In this document: positions 45,300-56,791 of the stretch, piece by piece
Numbering within the stretch: the stretch's first letter is position 1
How the letters are laid out: every line of letters begins with the position of its first letter
Source: Linyphia triangularis
Taxonomy: Eukaryota; Arthropoda; Arachnida; Araneae; Linyphiidae
DNA: 64,000 nucleotides
NCBI GenBank assembly: GCA_963978545.1
Contig: CAXBTE010000023.1
Coordinates: forward strand, 186,001-250,000
Reading direction: 5' to 3'
Made by a program: the position numbers and the translations under genes
The notes under the pieces: model-generated
Database searches by the model: none
Seen by the model: the letters and a program-made list of their open reading frames with translations, nothing else
What the model was told of the DNA's origin: nothing

Positions 45300-47340
45300 G
45301 TTCGGGTACAAATTAAACAAGTAATTTATCAGAAAATCTTCCTGAAAAAATTCCCAACGTAAACCGATCTTGATGATCCTAATTTTCCATCAAATTTTTT
45401 TTGAAGAAAATCCAAATGTATTGCTATCTTAGTGATCCAAAGTAAAAAATCTTCTAGTTTTAATCCGATGATCAATAATAGAACAAACTGTTCAAGATTT
45501 CAAATGCTCAACATACTCATCAGGTTAATTCTCATTCGACGAATTTTCGATGACTACCTTTAAAGCAAACGATCTTGGTGATCCAAAAACCAATACATAT
45601 GCTATGATCTGATGATCACAATTAGAACTCGATTCTAATTAAAAACGCAATAAAATCCAACCAACTTCCACCAAAATAAGCTGTAGCGTATGTTAGAAAA
45701 AAAACCCCCACAAATCTCATAATTAAAATCCAGTCGAAGAACTAATTTATTTTTTCAATTTTTACATCAAGTTGCCACTTCAGTTTTTTAAAACTCAAAA
45801 CGAAATATTATTATATTATGACTAAGCATTGCAAGCTTCTTATAAAAAGTTTTGATGTTACAAGCCCAATTAATTTAATACTATACGTTTGTGCCGAAAT
45901 GGAAAGTTTTCAGACGAATTTCGGCGAACTTATATCAATCTTTTATGATTTTCCAGGATGTTACCTTTACAGGATCAAATGTAAGAAGGCCGTCTAACGT
46001 GAAACACCTACCTATATAATTAGGTAGGTTGTGTGGCACCGCGTAGACCAGCATTGGTACTATTACTTTACATCTATGCCACTTTCCGGATCATTTTTCA
46101 GTTGGGGCACAATTTGGTAGATAACGCTATCGTTTCATTACATATCAATTTTTCTCTTAGCTCAGATTTTGTTTTATTTTAAACCAAAATTAAGAGCAAT
46201 AGACACCAGGCATATTTTTAGCATGATGCATATTTTTAGCATGGTTTTAGCACCGGTGTTTTGTACTTATTAAAAGAATGTGCAAAGTTCTTTTAAGAAA
46301 GAAACTAATAATGGTAATATTATTTCTATGTTTACAAGATTTTAAATGGTCAATTTTTCCTCGCTGTATTAATTTAAAATAATCTAACTTCAGTTGATGA
46401 GAGTGAATTAAAAATACATAGAATCTAACATACCAACGGATTGTTTAGCCTCAATTTTACGTCATCACTTACACCTTCAGCCGCATAATCGGCGAAGATT
46501 TTATTGAAATTTACTGAAAACTTTCAAATCATTTCGACATTTGTTAATATGCTACCAAAGAAGAAAGCGAATATAAGTGCTAAATATAGCGTATCTGCCG
46601 CTAAGAGAGTTGGGGAATCACTGCAACAAAGACAGCATCGACTGGATATTGACCAAGCAATTACTATTCCAAAGAACGTAACCATGCATCTGTAATAGTA
46701 GATTGGAAGCTGATTGCTAATAATAATTAATCAGAAGAAATTCTGACTCGGTGCAACACAGAACTGATAGATGTCCTTCAACGGGGTCCCTAGCAGCACG
46801 TGGCCACGCAGTTAGTGTACTATACTAGACACTTCTTTTGAAGAGAAGATTTTTTTTTTTTAAACTACTTTTCCTTTTTGTTATTGGGATTATTAAGACA
46901 ATTTTTACTATCAGGAATAAAATATACGTTTCTTCTTATGATGATTTATTTAATTTAGCACTTCGAAAACCATTCGAAAAGTTGAAGCATTTGTTACTTA
47001 TGATATATTTGACGTCTTAAATTGCACAAACTTCAGTATCTTTGCTGAATAGGAGAGCCTGAATAAATAATAAATTTGGAGACTTTCCATTATATCAATA
47101 AGAATGCTATCAAGTAGTAACAATGCAGTTAACCAGATATAAAACATAAGCAAATACATTCATTACAGCTTGTTTATTGAAAGACCAAAATATATATATG
47201 TTAATGAAATTGATGCAAAATATAGGCAACGTGTACAAAAATACTAAACAATATATTAAATAAACTATATTCAATATTTTAGCGAGCTATATACAATATT
47301 AAAAAAAGAACTATGTACAATATTTTCACTTTCTATCATT
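45300..47340. other. AT-rich spacer; possible Helitron-protein remnant
   Basis: No certain gene. At 46504-46695 (+) a 63-codon frame reads LPKKKANISAKYSVSAAKRV, then QQRQHRLDIDQA. Its basic/Gln/Arg-rich style resembles N-termini of Helitron-encoded proteins, but it stops at once and I cannot confirm it. Confidence 0.3.
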
Positions 47341-47489
47341 CAAATGGGGTGAACTTTTTATTAGAGCTTCCAAGTGAACAGTATCTCTGTGAGCGTTTAC
47401 AGATAGGGCGCCCAAGTAGCTCCCACGCCTATTTTGCCCGATCTTCCTTGAAAAAGTGAACTTTAAGTTTAGAAAACAGAAATTCCATT

Positions 47490-48110
47490 AATCACAGTGA
47501 CGGATGTCGTCTTCATTCTCTTCGTCCTCAGAATTAACGTAATTCACATCATCCAGTCATAGTCTGGACTCTGGAGTAAGAACGCCTAAATGCGTTATAG
47601 GAAAGAACAATTTCCATCGTCGTAGTCTACTGTCAAACCCCTTTTTTGTATTCAGATTTTGCAGTAATGTATGTCTAAGCTTCTAACTGCAGCTATTGTT
47701 CACCGAATGATTCTTTTCAAAAATTTCTGTCGCTTCCTTAAGGAGACATTGCCATCTAATAGCTGTTCTTGAGCTATTCTGGATTTCTAATAGCTGTTCT
47801 GGATTTAATTCTCAATGTTTCAGAATTAAATCTGAACAAGTTAAAAAAAGTAAAACATCTTCATTCTCGTCATTATCAGAAATATCGTAGTTAACATCAA
47901 CCCGTCGAGATCTGAAGTAAGAATGCCTCCATACATTGTGCTTGAAAACAGCTTTCATCATAGTATTACACAGACAAACCCACTTCTATGTGCCGATTTC
48001 GTGACAATGAAGAATTCGAAGCTTCAAGATGCAGATGTTGTTCATCGACTGATCCAGTTGGGGCACTTGGGTCATCTTCTTAATTAGGCATTGCTTTCTA
48101 AGTTTTATTC
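47490..48110 (-). pseudogene. two tandem decayed copies of an unknown coding sequence
   Basis: Minus-strand translations of 47500-47645 and 47870-47965 align. One reads YNAFRRSYSRVQTM and, after a frameshift, DDVNYVNSEDEENEDD. The other reads FKHNVWRHSYFRSRRVDVNY then DISDNDENED. Corresponding upstream parts (KEATEIFEKNHSVNN versus KKMTQVPQLDQSMNN) are also similar in position. Stops and shifts interrupt both. I do not recognise the family. It lies just 3' (on the same strand) of the decayed acidic-protein paralogue. Confidence 0.4.
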
Positions 48111-48419
48111 TTCTTCAATACGGATGAGCATGTGAAAATGCCACGATGATTTCAAAAGACATTTTTTCCAACCACATTTCAGTCTATTCCCAATCGTATT
48201 GTATTTGAAGATTTAGTTCTTTTAGTCATATGCTTTAGTCGTAGGTCTATATCTTATTCATTGAGACATGTCGAAGGACTGTGTTGAGGAGTTGGAGTGT
48301 TATACTCTAACCTACGCACTTTAGAATTGGAGAGTCCTTTTTAAGCCGCCCAACCCACCCACTTGATGTTATTTTTTTACATTCACCGCCTATTCTAATT
48401 GTGACCCCTCACCTGAGGA

Positions 48420-48652
48420 ACCCAGGAGTTTAAGGTGACAGTGCAAGAGGAGGCGAAAGAAGTCCAAATGATGGTAATCCTCTTCTTCCACCTCCTCTTT
48501 CACCACCTCTTTCTTTTCCTCCACCACCTCCTCCACTTCTAGCGAACTAGACAACCACTCCATGGGCTCCTTCTGGCTCCAGGATCACATCTACCTCCAA
48601 AAAGGGACAACTGTGTTCCCACTCCATCTCCTCGCAATCCAAATCTCACTTT
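48420..48652 (-). pseudogene. decayed paralogue of the 14.9-kb acidic-protein gene
   Basis: In the order of the intact copy the minus strand reads DCEEMEWEHSCPFLEVDVIL and EPEGAHGVV. After a one-base shift it continues EPMEWLSSSLEVEEVVEEKK, then a Glu-rich stretch, then YHHLDFFRLLLHCHLKLLG. The start codon of the other copy corresponds to TTG here, and a frameshift breaks the frame. Upstream (minus strand) there is a TATATAAG box at about 48818-48825 and conserved AAAGTGAGAT before the start. The 3' flank (GCCGCCCAACCCACCCACTT) also matches the 14.8-kb gene. Confidence 0.6.
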
Positions 48653-49527
48653 CAATAAGTAATAAAAACTTTCTAAAGAAACTATAAACTCGCTTTCAAT
48701 AATAACAGCAACGATTTTCACACAAGCACAAACAAAATCTGGCTAATTCAAATGACAGTTTGCTTTATTCGACAGCTTTTTTAATCCAGTTTACTATAAA
48801 GAAGTGAGAATTCACTCTTATATATTAGGTTTTTGTTGCGTGAAACAATATGGTTTTGTCTCTAATACTTACATTATTTCAAATTATAGTGATAACAATT
48901 GAAATTTAGTACAATGAAACGTTGTTTAAAATAAGTAATTTTAAACAGACGAATATCACATACGTATGTAAAATCATGTTGTAACCAAAATTGCACAAAT
49001 TAGATAAAAATGCTTGTTGGAAATAACGTTACAAATTAAGAAAAAAAAAAAGAGCGAGCATTCATTTAATGAAATATGCTTTATTGCTTCATGTAAATAA
49101 CAAAAATGTGTTTCCTTTATTGTAAAAGCAATATCATTAATCCTAAGGTGTAGATTTGATATTAAGGATGGTTTCAAAACCAACGTCACTCTGAAATACT
49201 TACACTATATATTCTCAAAACGTAGATTATTAAATAGATTTAGAACATCGCATATATTTAATAAACACTGAACGTCAAAAGACACTTATTCTTAAAAAGG
49301 ATTTTGCCATTTGTTTCTAAAAAGTAACGACACATTTTTTTTTAAATATACAATTAGTAAAAATATTATACAAAATTTAAAATTTTTTAGTAATCGTACA
49401 TTCTAGATGCCCATCAGTGCACCCACCAAGTTCACTGCCAGTCATCTTTTACCGGAAGACACTCAGCAGTATTTTGACATCTCATATCTGCGTATTGCAG
49501 TATGTATGAGAGCTGGCATTTTTTTTT

Positions 49528-50645
49528 TTACGGGTAGCTGTTAGCCACTCTAATAAGACCACTAAGTCTCAAATCTCCGATTATATTGGTTATCGAGATA
49601 ATAAAATTCGAAAATGGCATTGCCACTATGAAATTTGGAATGCTTGTAAGGTTTAACATGTCTACAAAATAAAAAATCTAAAAATCAAGATTTCCCCCTT
49701 TCGAATCCCCTAAAGGGGGCAATGTTCGAAAAATTTGAATCTCAATTATAGTATATTTCTATTGGGGCTAGAATTATAAAACTTAGAATACTAGTAGCTC
49801 TTAGCATATATAAACCGAGGAAAAACTCACCACACGCCGCAAAATCTGTAAAATCAAGAAATAAAATTTTTTTTAAAAAGTGCACTTGGCATTATAAAAT
49901 TGACCATTGGCGATACTTCATCGCCTACGAAATGATCTCCAATTGTTAATTTTTTCTCCTTTGCCAATTTTTTTGCAAAATTTTTTGCAAATCTGAATAA
50001 ACTATTTATTTAAAAAAAATTTGCATCATCATCATTCATATTGATTGTACAAGTACGTCGTGGAATGTGGTCCGGTAAATTTAACTTTCTTAGAAAAATC
50101 TCGAGTAATTCTCCTGTAATTTGCATTTTTTAAAACTTCCTAAAACCAAATAATAATTCAAATAATAAAGGAATCGGCTAATTATATATAGTTCTCGTAG
50201 TTGATCGCCAACAAAAAGTTTGTCAAAGGTATAGACTGATATAATAAGTAAAAAAAAAAAAAATAACATATATATGGGTATACTTGACTCTTTCAATTTC
50301 ACGAAGTTTGCTTGCAAGTTTAAAAACTATGAAAAACTAAACATTTGTTATTGTTGCACAAATAAGTAATAAATTTAAAATTAGTACCTTAAAAAAAGAA
50401 GTGAAATCCCAACAAAAACATCTCTGTAAAAAGGCTCCATGTTCTTCATGCAATGATTACAGCTGTGAAAAATATTGAGATCTAAAGTAGAGACAAGTTT
50501 TTATAGCTGTTGTAAATAACGGGCAATGAAATTTAGTAAAATTTTCTTCTCAAAGTCAAAATCCTTCTGCATAGCCCTATGTATCTAGCTACAAAAATGC
50601 TTGTGTGACTTGGCCATTACGCGTCAGTGAACCAGAATATGTAAT
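49528..50645 (+). repeat. dispersed ~1.1-kb repeat, copy 1
   Basis: It aligns in inverted orientation with about 58745-59965. Shared blocks are TTACGGGTAGCTGTTAGCC, TCAAATCTCC, GGAATGCTTGTAAGGTTTAA, ATTTCTATTGGGGCTAGAAT, CGAAATGATCTCCAATTGTT, GTGGTCCGGTAAATTTAACT, CCCAACAAAAACATCTCTG and TTGGCCATTACGCGTCA. No transposase was recognised. Divergence is substantial, so this is an old family. Confidence 0.65.
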
Positions 50646-50659
50646 AGCAAAGTGTGATC

Positions 50660-50951
50660 TTGTTCAAAATCGCTGTGGTAATGCCTCTTAAGGAGTTCTA
50701 AACACAGAGTTCTCTTTCCTTGGGCATAGCTCATCGACCATCATTTTGAATTATCGAAATAAATATCGCCAAAATCCCCATTTGGGCGAAGTGCTTATTA
50801 TTATAGACGCATATAAGAATTATTGCAAAAAAATATCACCAAACTGGCCATTTTTTTTTCTCTCAATGATTGATGAACATATAAAAACGGTAAATGACAT
50901 AAATCCACGTCAGTGTGTAATTGAAAGTTGTGCGATGTTTCACACCCCTAG
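50660..50951 (+). mobile_element. Helitron-like repeat family R, 3' fragment R8
   Basis: It contains the family 3' half (AATCGCTGTGGTAATGCCTC, AAAAATATCACCAAACTGGC, TAAAAACGGTAAATGACA) and the intact end GTGCGATGTTTCACACCC running into CTAG at 50948-50951. Part of the middle is deleted. Confidence 0.65.
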
Positions 50952-50959
50952 TTTAGTTT

Positions 50960-52360
50960 TCATATTATTAATGTAGACATTTTTGACAATGTTGACATAT
51001 TTGAACTAGTTTGGGGGGAAGTTGTCAGTATAGATCTCTATAGTAATTATCAAGCCTTTTTTTACTTCAAGTCAATAACCAAGCAAACGCTATCCAAAAG
51101 TTGTAGTAGAGATCAGTGGTTCTAAACACTGTCCTAGTTGGATGATAAAAAAATAAATATATGTTATAAGGTGTCACGAATCCTTCCAGATTTATTACAT
51201 TTATAAATTCGAACACCGCAAACATACGTGCAAAAACATTCCTCATCCTCAAAGATCTCAAATCATCACCAGTCTCAATGGATTTTCGGCATAAATTCGC
51301 GGATTTTTATTTTTATTTTCAAGTAGTGTCCATAGTCAGAAGAGCGCTGGTGGACCTATTTAACGACGTTGGGCTCCTGAGAATTGGCAGTGTTAGTGAT
51401 GGGACCAAAGTAACCAAGAAAGAGGGTAAAGTTGCTCGCCCATTATAAGCATCGAGGAATATCTAAGTAAGTTTCTATTGCACTTTTACACCTTTAGAAA
51501 ATTTAACTGGAGAGCTTTTGTGTGTAATTGAAGAGTAATCAATGCATTTCATTACAAATGATTTTCCTTGGATAAAGATGGTTGAAATTGGACGTTGTCT
51601 GCTGCTGGTCAACTTGGAAATATTTAAAAATGTTGGAAACATTTAGTTATTTCTGAACTTTAAAATAAGAATGCTATTATTAGTACTTTTGGTATTTAAG
51701 GGTAAGGCTATTGGTGTACTTTACAATAAAGTTAAAGAAAATATTTGCTGAGTGACTTTAATGGAAGTTTGATTTATGGTTATTTTACAGAAAGATAACA
51801 TGGATATGAAAGGAAGTAACCATTACTACATTTTAAAATCATTTTGAAGTTAAAGAATTTGATAAAGATTTCCAAATGAAATACTAAAGTTGTATAAATT
51901 ACTCTCTTTGAAATGTAAAACAACATCCCCACTCAATGACATAATACTAGAAAATAAATAATACATTCAGAATATAATATTTAAACTCCCTACACTAAAC
52001 CAATCTTGTAGGCAAGATTTCGTGTTTTAATTTAATCAAGTGGTTATGTCAAAAGGTCTGCAGTCACGAGTTCAATCGGATAGTATACAATATCTACTTG
52101 TCCATTGCTTTTTAGATCTTTGATATGTTTCATGCAATTTATCTCTCGCATTATCACTGATTTTCAAACGTCTTTGCTTGTCCTTAAGTATAATGAAAGT
52201 TTCTAGAATTGGAAAATATTTTATAAGCCCTTCTCTACAAGTATATAAGCAAATTTATAAAAGTAGAAATACAAATCAATTATTAAAACAACAAAAAAGT
52301 TAGGATAAAACAGTACAAGTCCACATTGCCACAAAAGCAGCACATTGTAGAACTTATAAC
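50960..52360. other. AT-rich spacer, no feature recognised
   Basis: Nothing gene-like seen; short frames lack recognisable motifs. Confidence 0.45.
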
Positions 52361-52363
52361 CAG

Positions 52364-52733
52364 TACAAACATAAATTAAAATTAGATATTGAACTGGAGG
52401 CCCCGACTGGTTTCTCATCAGGGGGTTCGACCAGCCGAAAACCTCCAGGAGGCGTTTCTGAAAGAGTATGGACCAAAAAGGCGCAAAATGTCAATCTTGA
52501 ACCACAACGCCTCCAACCAAAACAATGAGAAATAAGAAATTACATTACAAAAAGTATACAATGGATTGAAATATAAAATAATCCCGAGAACTTATCCCAT
52601 GAGTGACATTTTGTGCCTTTTTGGGCCATACTCTTTCAGAAATGCCTCCTGGAGGTTTTTGGATGGTCGAACCCCCTGATGAGAAACCAGTCGGGGCCTC
52701 CAGTTCAATATCTAATTATAATTTATGTTTGTA
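52364..52733. repeat. foldback element with ~130-bp arms
   Basis: The left arm (52364-52493) and right arm (52603-52733) are ~94% identical in inverted orientation: TTGAACTGGAGGCCCCGACT, GGTTTCTCATCAGGGGGTTC and ACCTCCAGGAGGC each appear with their mirror. The spacer is ~110 bp. No target duplication was recognised and there is no coding capacity. GC content of the arms is clearly above the surroundings. Confidence 0.8.
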
Positions 52734-53119
52734 TTTCTCTACAAGTTTCAGATAGAGACACGTATTCAGCTTCTGTAGTGGAGAAGGAAGTACATTGTTG
52801 TTTTTTGCTTGTCCAGTCAATATAGACTCCGAACCATTAGACTAAGTATCCGCTGTTTGAATTAGTCAGGCTTTTCACTGGCATTATCATATCATATAAG
52901 TTGATCCAAATAAGCTGAAAATTCGGATCTCTCACAAGGAGACCTTACGGTCTCGGAAATTCAGATCGGGATGAAATTCGGGAGATTGATAGTATACCTT
53001 AAGGGTATCCACACTGTAAAGCAATAAAGGGCACTAGCCAGAAGATTCCGAGAAAACAGGCTCTAAAGTATTAGGCGCAGCTTATATACTAGTAGAGATT
53101 TTGCTCTGCAACTTCCCGG

Positions 53120-53206
53120 TGGCTAAGTGGTCAGCGTAATGGATTCCCGTACGGGCGATCCGGGTTCAATACCTCGTGAGGTAGGTTTTTTTTTTTTTTT
53201 TTTTTC
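53120..53206 (+). promoter_or_regulatory. tRNA-like pol III promoter and T-run in left arm
   Basis: TGGCTAAGTGG (53120-53130) matches the A-box consensus. GGTTCAATACC (53163-53173) is a near-consensus B box 33 bp on. A run of ~21 T (53186-53206) is a strong pol III terminator. The sequence does not fold as a complete tRNA because the T-arm 3' strand (TCGTGAGG) does not pair with CCGGG. It is therefore tRNA-derived, not a tRNA gene. Confidence 0.6.
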
Positions 53207-53414
53207 AATTTATAAAGTGACTTCTACAGCTAATTGAAATTTGAATTAAAGATAATACTTTATTTTTAAATACGTAATGTATTTTTAATAGAGAAGGTAC
53301 AGATAAATTAAATAGATATAAATTAAAATTCTAATTACCACGACAACAAAATTAGGGTAGGACTTAATATATCTATGGATTTTGACATGTAGTTTTTATT
53401 TATCAATTATTTAT

Positions 53415-53900
53415 TTATATACATACACCAAAATAACACTTATCATAAAAACATGGGAAACAAAAACTGTTTTGACATCTTGCACAATTTATAAAGGAAT
53501 ATTGTTTACAGGAACAACCTTTTTGTAAAAGATTCGTTGGAAAACATACTTCATTAACATTCATGAAAATATATCTTTCAACAGAAAACTTGGAAGCATA
53601 CCAGGCATACCGGATCATTTTATTAAAAATTGATTATGACAGTTGATAATGGACTATTGATTGTATTTTTATGCAGTCTTCACGGGTATTTATTTCTCTA
53701 TTATTTTCAACCAGATACGCGCAATTTTGCATATGCTTTATTAAATTCTTTACCTGTCTATAAAAATAGACTTCGCAAAGTGCTTTTGGGGTTTTAAAAA
53801 TTTCTGACTACCAGCTTGTGTACAATAGGACAACATTCTTACTCTTCCATATAGAAACTGGTTCTTCATGTTTTTTTGTGAAAATCATTTACTTCTCTAC
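53415..53900 (-). pseudogene. piggyBac-like transposase C-terminal relic
   Basis: At 53900-53830 the minus strand reads EEPVSIWKSKNVVLLYT, like the W-x-D-K-x-V-x-LLST block of piggyBac transposases. The 67-residue frame at 53618-53415 ends GCSCKQYSFINCARCQNSFC and then FPCFYDKC. This is a Cys-rich cluster with the C-x2-C, LC-x2-PCF arrangement of the piggyBac C-terminal domain. Stops separate the two and the catalytic DDD core is absent. Assignment is from motif memory only. Confidence 0.45.
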
Positions 53901-54045
53901 ATCTTGTAATATCTCAAAATTTATAATCACTTGTTTGTGAAAATAGTAAATAAAGTTTTAATGTACCTTCATTAAAAATACATTACGTATTTAAAAATAA
54001 AGTATTATCTTTAATTCAAATTTCAATTAGCTGGAACAGTCACTT

Positions 54046-54137
54046 TATAAATTGAAAAAAAAAAAAAAAAAATTACCTCACGAGGTATCGAACCCGGACC
54101 GCCCGTACGGGAACCCATTACGCTGACCACTGAGCCA
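54046..54137 (-). promoter_or_regulatory. tRNA-like pol III promoter and T-run in right arm
   Basis: The mirror copy on the minus strand. A box TGGCTCAGTGG (54137-54127) is a perfect consensus. B box GGTTCGATACC (54094-54084) is better preserved than in the left arm. The A-run on the plus strand (54055-54072) is the T-run terminator. Transcripts from the two arms would converge towards the element's core. Confidence 0.6.
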
Positions 54138-54371
54138 CCGGGCAGTTGCAGAGCAACATCTCTACAAGTATATAAGCTGGCCTAATACTTTAGAGCCTGT
54201 TTTCTCGGAATCTTCTGGCTAGTGCGCTTTATTGCTTTACAGTGTGGATACCCTTAAGTTATACTATCAATCTGCCGAATTTCTTCCCGATCTGAATTTC
54301 CGAGACCGTAAGGTCTCCTTGTCAGTTTTAAATTGAATTCTTTAATGAATTGAAGGTAACGAATCCCTCGT

Positions 54372-54551
54372 TGGTTGGTTGTATTCAGATTATCTGGCGC
54401 CGTCAGCAACACGAGGGCTATAATGCACCGAAGCATTCGTCATTAGACAAACCAACATACATTTACAAACACCCATGCCTAACACGGGACTCGAACCCGC
54501 AACCTCGCGGTCCAGAAGCTAGCACGCTAACCACTATACCGTTTGGTCGGC
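54372..54551 (-). mobile_element. tRNA-derived SINE, copy 1
   Basis: Read on the minus strand: GCCGACCAAACGGTATAGTG, A-box-like TAGTGGTTAGCGTGC, perfect B box GGTTCGAGTCC. Then a unique body (AATGCTTCGGTGCATTATAG, TTGCTGACGGCGCCAGATAA) and a CAACCAACCAA tail in place of poly(A). It is bracketed by AACGAATCCCTCGT (54358-54371) and AACGAATCACTCGT (54552-54565), a 14-bp target duplication. The B box and T-arm (GCGGGTTCGAGTCCCGT) show tRNA origin. Confidence 0.9.
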
Positions 54552-55090
54552 AACGAATCACTCGTCTAGTTTAGTTATAGAAGTTTAATTGATAATAGAA
54601 CAGATAATAAAAAATAATTATGCCAAAAAAAAGAAAAAAAAAAGAAAAAAATCAGAACTTTGATGTTTCCCCCTCTCTCCCCCCCCCCCCTCCATTTTAA
54701 AGTGTAATATTCAATTAAGCCTTATTCATTTTTCAAAAAAAAAAAAACCTCAATATATTATTTTGTTAACTAAATCTCTATGATAAATTAAATCAAAGGA
54801 ATGGTCTGGATTAATTTCTGCACCTAAAGCACAAAAAGTGTTTGAATTAAAACCTCTCATTCGACGTTAACAATCCAAAAATGATATTTGTTGAAGTAAT
54901 AATGGATTTTCTAATTTGCTATGTCAGATATTGTTATAAAACAATACAAAACTTGCAATTGTTTTGTAAAAATAGTTTTTTTTAAGGCTTAAATAAAATC
55001 TGAAACATTTTGATAAAATGGACAAGTTGGATTTTGATTCTTTCACTGCTTGTACACTAATTCTTTATTAGATACATCATTTCTAAGTAC

Positions 55091-55271
55091 GCCGACCAAA
55101 CAGTATATAGTGGTTAGCGTGCTAGCTTCTAGACCGCGGGGTTGAGGGTTCGAGTCCCGTGTTAGGCATGGGTGTTTGTAAATGTATGTTGGCTTGTCTA
55201 ATGACGAATGTTTCGGCGCATTATAGCCCTCGTGTTGCTGACGGCGCCAGATAATCTGAAAACAACCAACC
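55091..55271 (+). mobile_element. tRNA-derived SINE, copy 2
   Basis: Same family as at 54372, plus orientation, with a small TA insertion near the A box (AGTATATAGTGG). It is bracketed by ATTTCTAAGTAC (55079-55090) and ATTTCTATGTAC (55272-55283), a 12-bp duplication with one change. The B box is intact. Confidence 0.9.
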
Positions 55272-55734
55272 ATTTCTATGTACTAAACTTGAAAAGTTTG
55301 GCGATATTTAATTACTGAAAACTGATATAACGAAAAGCCAAACAAGAAATTATGAATTTATCGGTACATATGTATTAATACTGTCCAACGTTGACAAACT
55401 TTTTCTTCGTATTACACTTACTTACGTATTACGCCGTTCGAACCACCTGGCCTCCTTAGAGGTTCGGTTCAGACAAGCGTCAAGGCCTTCCTAATGGAAT
55501 CGGTGTGCCTAACTTTTTGTCTCACAAACGGATGGCGGGATAATACGTGATGGCAAATTTTTCATAGTATTATTTTCTTTGTAGCCATGATGTAAACTTC
55601 TCAAAGAGTTACGATGAAAGCGGTCGAATTTTATGTAAGTCTACTAAATGAGACAATTAAATTATTATACAACAAATGTCTGTAGAACTAATACCTTAAC
55701 AAGTTACAAATTGAATTCGTCCTTATTTTTGGGG

Positions 55735-55917
55735 GCCGACCAAACGGTATAGTGGTTAGCGTGATGGCTTCTAGACCGCGAGGTTGCGGGTTCGAGTCCC
55801 GTGTAGGCATGGGTGTTTGTAAATGTATGTTGGTTTGTTAAATGACGAAATGTTTCGGCGCATTATAGCCCTCGTGTTGCTGACGGCGCCAGATAATCTG
55901 AATACAACCAACCAACC
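55735..55917 (+). mobile_element. tRNA-derived SINE, copy 3
   Basis: A full-length copy with an intact B box (GGTTCGAGTCC) and CAACCAACC tail. The probable target duplication is T-rich and imprecise (TTATTTTTGG before, TTTTTTTTTGG after). Confidence 0.88.
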
Positions 55918-56009
55918 TTTTTTTTTGGAGCTTTCGATTGATGTATTTGAACTCACCTCCACGAGATTTTTCATTTGATATGCCTAATATGTCAGTAGAA
56001 TTTTTCTGG

Positions 56010-56194
56010 GTTGATTGGTTTTATTCAAATTATCTGGAGCTGTCAGCAACACGAGGGCTATAATGCGTCGAAGCATTCTTCATTTGACAAGCCTATACGT
56101 ACATTTACAAACACCCATGCCTTACACGGGACTCGGAACCAGCAACCTCACGGTCTAGAATCTAGTATGCTAATCACTATACCGTTTGGTTGGC
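56010..56194 (-). mobile_element. tRNA-derived SINE, copy 4 (diverged)
   Basis: Minus-strand copy with several changes, including a damaged B box region (GGTTCCGAGTCC). It is bracketed by GAATTTTTCTGG (55998-56009) and GAATTTGTCTGG (56195-56206). It is older than copies 1-3 judging by differences from the shared sequence. Confidence 0.85.
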
Positions 56195-56791
56195 GAATTT
56201 GTCTGGAAATGTTGACCTTCGACAAACTTCGTATAAGATTTTCATTACATTAATTAGAAACGAAAATGTAATTTGATGCTTTACATACGAAATCCAAATT
56301 TACGTATAAAATGTACTGCGATTTCAATTTTTAGATGAAAGATTCTAGTAAATCAACTTTAAATAATGCGTACCTATTGGCCTAAAAGTGATAAAGAGTA
56401 ATTCCTTTCTTTGTAATGAAAGTAATACATTACTAATAATATAACACATGAAACCAATGTTTTTAATATAAATTCTTTATATGCATTCCCAATTTGTTGT
56501 GTGCAATTGCAAATTCTTGAGGTCAGATCGAGTTTTCATAGTGTTTGACAACTAAGAACAGACGATCCATTCTGAACTATATACTAACTTCGTTTTTGCC
56601 CCCAAAACTTGATGGAATAAATTGTCATCCACAAACGTGTCTACTTGCTAAGATTAAGATCGATCGGATGACAGAAAGTGAGTTTATTAACCCTCTAAAG
56701 GTTTTGGCTCATCAACCTTAATAGCGGAAGGTTTCAGTCATTAAATGTCGCCAAACTGAACATGTTTGAATTAAGGTTGGTATATGGATAA

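Larger units (their letters stand above)
52934..54322. mobile_element. 1.39-kb foldback element with tRNA-like sequences in 360-bp arms
   Basis: Arms 52934-53300 and 53963-54322 are near-identical inverted repeats (3 differences in the outer 77 bp). They start ACAAGGAGACCTTACGGTCT and contain TTAAGGGTATCCACACTGTA. Each arm carries a tRNA-like block with pol III A and B boxes and a T-run. The ~660-bp core holds a minus-strand piggyBac-like transposase relic. TTAA-GGGTATCC on both sides (52999 and 54257) could be piggyBac ends, but the inverted identity runs 65 bp further out, so the true termini are uncertain. No target duplication is evident at the outer limits. Confidence 0.75.

Noticed and set aside
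46504..46695. Helitron helicase gene
   Set aside because: Only 63 codons of weakly similar basic sequence, followed by a stop and no Rep or helicase motifs.
53120..53206. Possible functional tRNA gene
   Set aside because: A and B boxes are present, but the T-arm 3' strand and acceptor stem do not pair, and the block is duplicated in an inverted repeat element.
52999..54257. Calling the TTAA sites the definitive piggyBac ends of the foldback
   Set aside because: The inverted identity continues ~65 bp outside both TTAA sites, so these may be internal; left as uncertain.
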